Shown here piece by piece: positions 62,009 to 64,000 of a stretch of DNA of 64,000 nucleotides. The notes under the pieces were generated by a model. It was not told the DNA's origin. It saw nothing but the letters and a program-made list of their open reading frames with translations, and did not search any database. The first letter of the stretch is position 1. Each line of letters begins with the position of its first letter. A program made the translations under genes and the position numbers. The stretch comes from 2-02-FULL-55-14 sp964534125 (lineage in GTDB: Bacteria; Bacteroidota; Ignavibacteria; UBA10030): positions 282,741 through 346,740 of the forward strand of contig CAZHOJ010000003.1 of the NCBI GenBank assembly GCA_964534125.1, written 5' to 3'.

Positions 62009-62102
62009 GCTGTTCTTGAACCGACTTTTGTCAGGGCTCAGGAGGTCTCTTTTCAGGCCTCGGACGTGTTTGATGTACTTCCCCCCACCCAGCAGTATCT
62101 AT

Positions 62103-63113
62103 CTACTCGTTCATTCCGACTAATGTGAGCGTCTCGAACCATCCAGTATTGCCAGACATGCCATCCAATAAAAACAGCATTCCCAACTCCTTTCTGAACA
62201 CGACAATCGGCCCCATGCCGACCTGAGAGGAACGGAGGAAGAAGCTTTCAACATCACAGTGATGCGTCGTCCTTTGCGGAACCCCCCCAATTGCCTCACA
62301 CCACGGGAATGAAACAACCGAATCGTGGACTGCCATCACAAAAAGCCCCTGATGCTCATGCGAATACGATGTATCGAAGATTGCGCCAGTCACGGGGGCC
62401 ACCTGGTATATCTTTATGCTGTCCCGAACCTCGGTCCTGATCTCCAGAAACAATGTGTCCGCATCCCAGGACGACTGCACCACCTCCCAGACATGATTTC
62501 CAAATCTGATGTATTCATTAAAGGTAAATGCCCGACTGGTGAGGTGGTATCTGTATGCATAGTGCCATCTTGTGCCAAGCGCAGATGGAAACGATGCGGC
62601 GTCGAATGCTTGGGGTGGATCATCTCGTATTTCAACGGCGTTCCTTGTAGTGCAGATGCCATCAGATACACGGCTTGTGCTCAATTCGAAAGAGAACTCA
62701 AACACAGAACCGGGAAGAGCAGTTTGTGGAATGCCCAGAGTGACGACGATATCCTCAACTTCACCACCATCCAATCGATCGTATGAGATCCAAAGACTGT
62801 CTGTGTTGTGTAGGATCGTAGTTGCTCCTTGAGCCTGAACATCGAAAACGCAGGCGCCGCCTGCGTCCCCTCTCACCTGCACCTCGCAGGCGTTCACATC
62901 ACTCTCGTTTCCAACGTTGAGTTTGACCAGGATCGTGTCACCGAATCCAGCCAATGAATCAGATATACTGCTCCGCAAAAACAGAACCGCCTTCTCTTCC
63001 TTCTCTTCGGTTTCGGGGGCGTAAATCCGCCCGTTATGTTCACATCCGAAAAGGATCACGCTTCCGACGCTGAAGAGGACTATACACCTATGTATTACCA
63101 TCGTGTGATTCAT
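62103..63113 (-). CDS. hypothetical lipoprotein
   Basis: The protein has 336 residues. The leader ends VILFGC, a good lipobox (Cys24), followed by an acidic linker. A beta-sandwich (VLFLRSSISDSLAGFGDTILVKLNVGN to LPGSVFEFSFELSTSRVSD) of cohesin/CARDB-like appearance precedes a second domain (ALGTRWHYAYRYHLTSR to LTLVGMNE) similar in style to other Bacteroidota lipoproteins of unknown function. It lies 16 bp downstream of the next gene on the same strand. Confidence 0.6.
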   Translation of the reverse strand: MNHTMVIHRCIVLFSVGSVILFGCEHNGRIYAPETEEKEEKAVLFLRSSISDSLAGFGDTILVKLNVGNESDVNACEVQVRGDAGGACVFDVQAQGATTILHNTDSLWISYDRLDGGEVEDIVVTLGIPQTALPGSVFEFSFELSTSRVSDGICTTRNAVEIRDDPPQAFDAASFPSALGTRWHYAYRYHLTSRAFTFNEYIRFGNHVWEVVQSSWDADTLFLEIRTEVRDSIKIYQVAPVTGAIFDTSYSHEHQGLFVMAVHDSVVSFPWCEAIGGVPQRTTHHCDVESFFLRSSQVGMGPIVVFRKELGMLFLLDGMSGNTGWFETLTLVGMNE

Positions 63114-63129
63114 ACGAGATCTAATGATT

Positions 63130-63534
63130 TCATAGAACGGCATGTCCGAAGGGGAAGATCGCATGCAACAGTACCCCCATCGCCACGAGTCCGCCGGCTG
63201 ATCCGACGACGATGATTGCAGTACCCGCCGCATTGAATCTGGGCTCGAAAACCCGGACTATCACCCTCGAGGAGCGGACACCTTCATAGTCTGAGACGGG
63301 CGGTGCGTCACTGTCATACCTGGGCCGCTTCCGTTTCCCCTGACCGCGGATGTCTCCGTTATCGAGTAGCTCCCACGTATCTAGTTCATAGACCGACCCG
63401 TCGTGCGTTTCCACAGACACCGTCTTGTCTGTTTCGTCGGCGAGATTTTCGATGGTTCTCGAAGCGTAGCACCCTGCCGATGAAGCTGCCAGTCCTGTAC
63501 AAAGAACGGTTGAGATCAGGTTCGGGCTTTGCAT
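63130..63534 (-). CDS. small hypothetical lipoprotein with C-terminal membrane helix
   Basis: The protein has 134 residues. The leader ends LAASSAGC (lipobox). The segment VSVETHDGSVYELDTWELLDNGDIRGQGKRKR resembles the Sm-like strand motif of the proteins at 44838 and 45664. A hydrophobic segment near the C-terminus (AIIVVGSAGGLVAMGVLLHAIF) suggests a second membrane contact. The start at 63534 has AGAGGA upstream. It is transcribed just ahead of the hypothetical lipoprotein and likely forms an operon with it. Confidence 0.6.
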   Translation of the reverse strand: MQSPNLISTVLCTGLAASSAGCYASRTIENLADETDKTVSVETHDGSVYELDTWELLDNGDIRGQGKRKRPRYDSDAPPVSDYEGVRSSRVIVRVFEPRFNAAGTAIIVVGSAGGLVAMGVLLHAIFPFGHAVL

Positions 63535-63902
63535 CGTGTCCTCTGCGTTCGTTTCCTGTAAGATATGGATGTTGACAAGCGCAGATGTCATCAACTTGTC
63601 AAGGAGAGGTCAGAATTCCCGCCGGGTTTCTGCAGGACGTGAGAAGACAGGCATAAGCCCGGGCGTCAAGATTTCAGGTCTGGGGCTGCGGGCTTGCGAA
63701 CCTTTCTTCAACTGGCATTCAGCATCGGCCCACGATGCGCACTCTGACTACATGGATGTGTATGAGATTGCGTTCTGAGGTTTGAGGGGAGAGGCGCTGA
63801 TCAGGCCCTCCCCTGCCCTCGGGCCCCGAACTTCTGGGAAAAAATACCCGAGAAGACGCCGCAGACACAGAGTGCCGGGCCTTGTTGTAATGTCAGTAAA
63901 CC
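63535..63902. other. intergenic region without recognised gene
   Basis: There is no convincing coding frame. An AAGCCCG/CGGGCTT pair near 63655-63697 could form a hairpin, and 63790-63835 is rich in GGGCCC-type repeats. Confidence 0.4.
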
Positions 63903-64000
63903 TCATTCCTGAAGAAATATTTCTCGTAGCTTGTCTCTATCAGAGGCGATGTTCAGATCGGCAAGATCAACGACCACGTCAATTTCCGCCATAGCTCCTC
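63903..64000 (-). CDS. possible 3' end of a gene entering from the right edge
   Basis: Read on the minus strand, an open frame ends DLADLNIASDRDKLREIFLQE with a stop at 63903. It is open to the window edge. An ATG at 63992 is closely preceded by GAGGAGCT, so a 29-residue peptide is also possible. Too short to assign. Confidence 0.3.
   Translation of the reverse strand, partial: GAMAEIDVVVDLADLNIASDRDKLREIFLQE

Overview
The window is a high-GC bacterial chromosome or contig segment. It contains one 100-N scaffold gap and no rRNA, tRNA or CRISPR array that I can see. Nine proteins end in a type A type IX secretion (T9SS) sorting domain, eight with an NYPNPFNP-type core. There are also a TonB-dependent receptor, a hybrid two-component regulator and paired GH127 enzymes. 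Together these point to the Bacteroidota/Ignavibacteriota/FCB group, probably a metagenome-assembled genome. I cannot place it more finely.

Layout. 1-6.8 kb: the tail of a PQQ-type sugar dehydrogenase, a Lys/Glu/Met-rich secreted protein, a Rossmann epimerase, a GT-C membrane glycosyltransferase, a two-TM protein with a degenerate kinase dimerization motif, and a secreted esterase. 7.2-15.0 kb: a partner-switching signalling locus (two CHASE2-like/SpoIIE phosphatases, a truncated third copy, an RsbW-like kinase, a STAS antagonist, a GAF-linked class III cyclase). A free-standing cyclic-nucleotide-binding protein lies 4 kb away. 15.1-22.1 kb: a second secreted esterase, lipocalin Blc and an S41-like protease bracketed by two copies of a miniature element. 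22.1-28.1 kb: a three-gene arabinose-type sugar operon (GH127, GH127, aldose 1-epimerase). 28.2-32.4 kb: a large secreted repeat protein flanked by gene relics, one of them a chimera. 32.4-43.9 kb: an outer-membrane porin, an ABC exporter (ATPase and two FtsX-type permeases), a LolA-like protein, a TonB-dependent receptor and a T9SS-exported protein. 44-50.3 kb: a repeat-rich intergenic region with a structured RNA candidate, two proteins sharing an Sm-like strand motif, and a gap-interrupted T9SS repeat protein. 50.5-64 kb: a serine hydrolase, an M28 peptidase, a hybrid two-component regulator with a parallel beta-helix sensor, three tandem T9SS-exported proteins and a lipoprotein pair.

The most unusual layer is not a gene. 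Degenerate 7-bp repeats fill many intergenic spaces and also sit, in multiples of three units, inside the coding sequence of six of the nine T9SS sorting domains. Two families of roughly 166-bp miniature inverted-repeat elements are present in two copies each. A pair of RNA elements shows compensatory base changes between copies, and short operator-like motifs recur upstream of unrelated exported proteins. These are the observations most worth checking.
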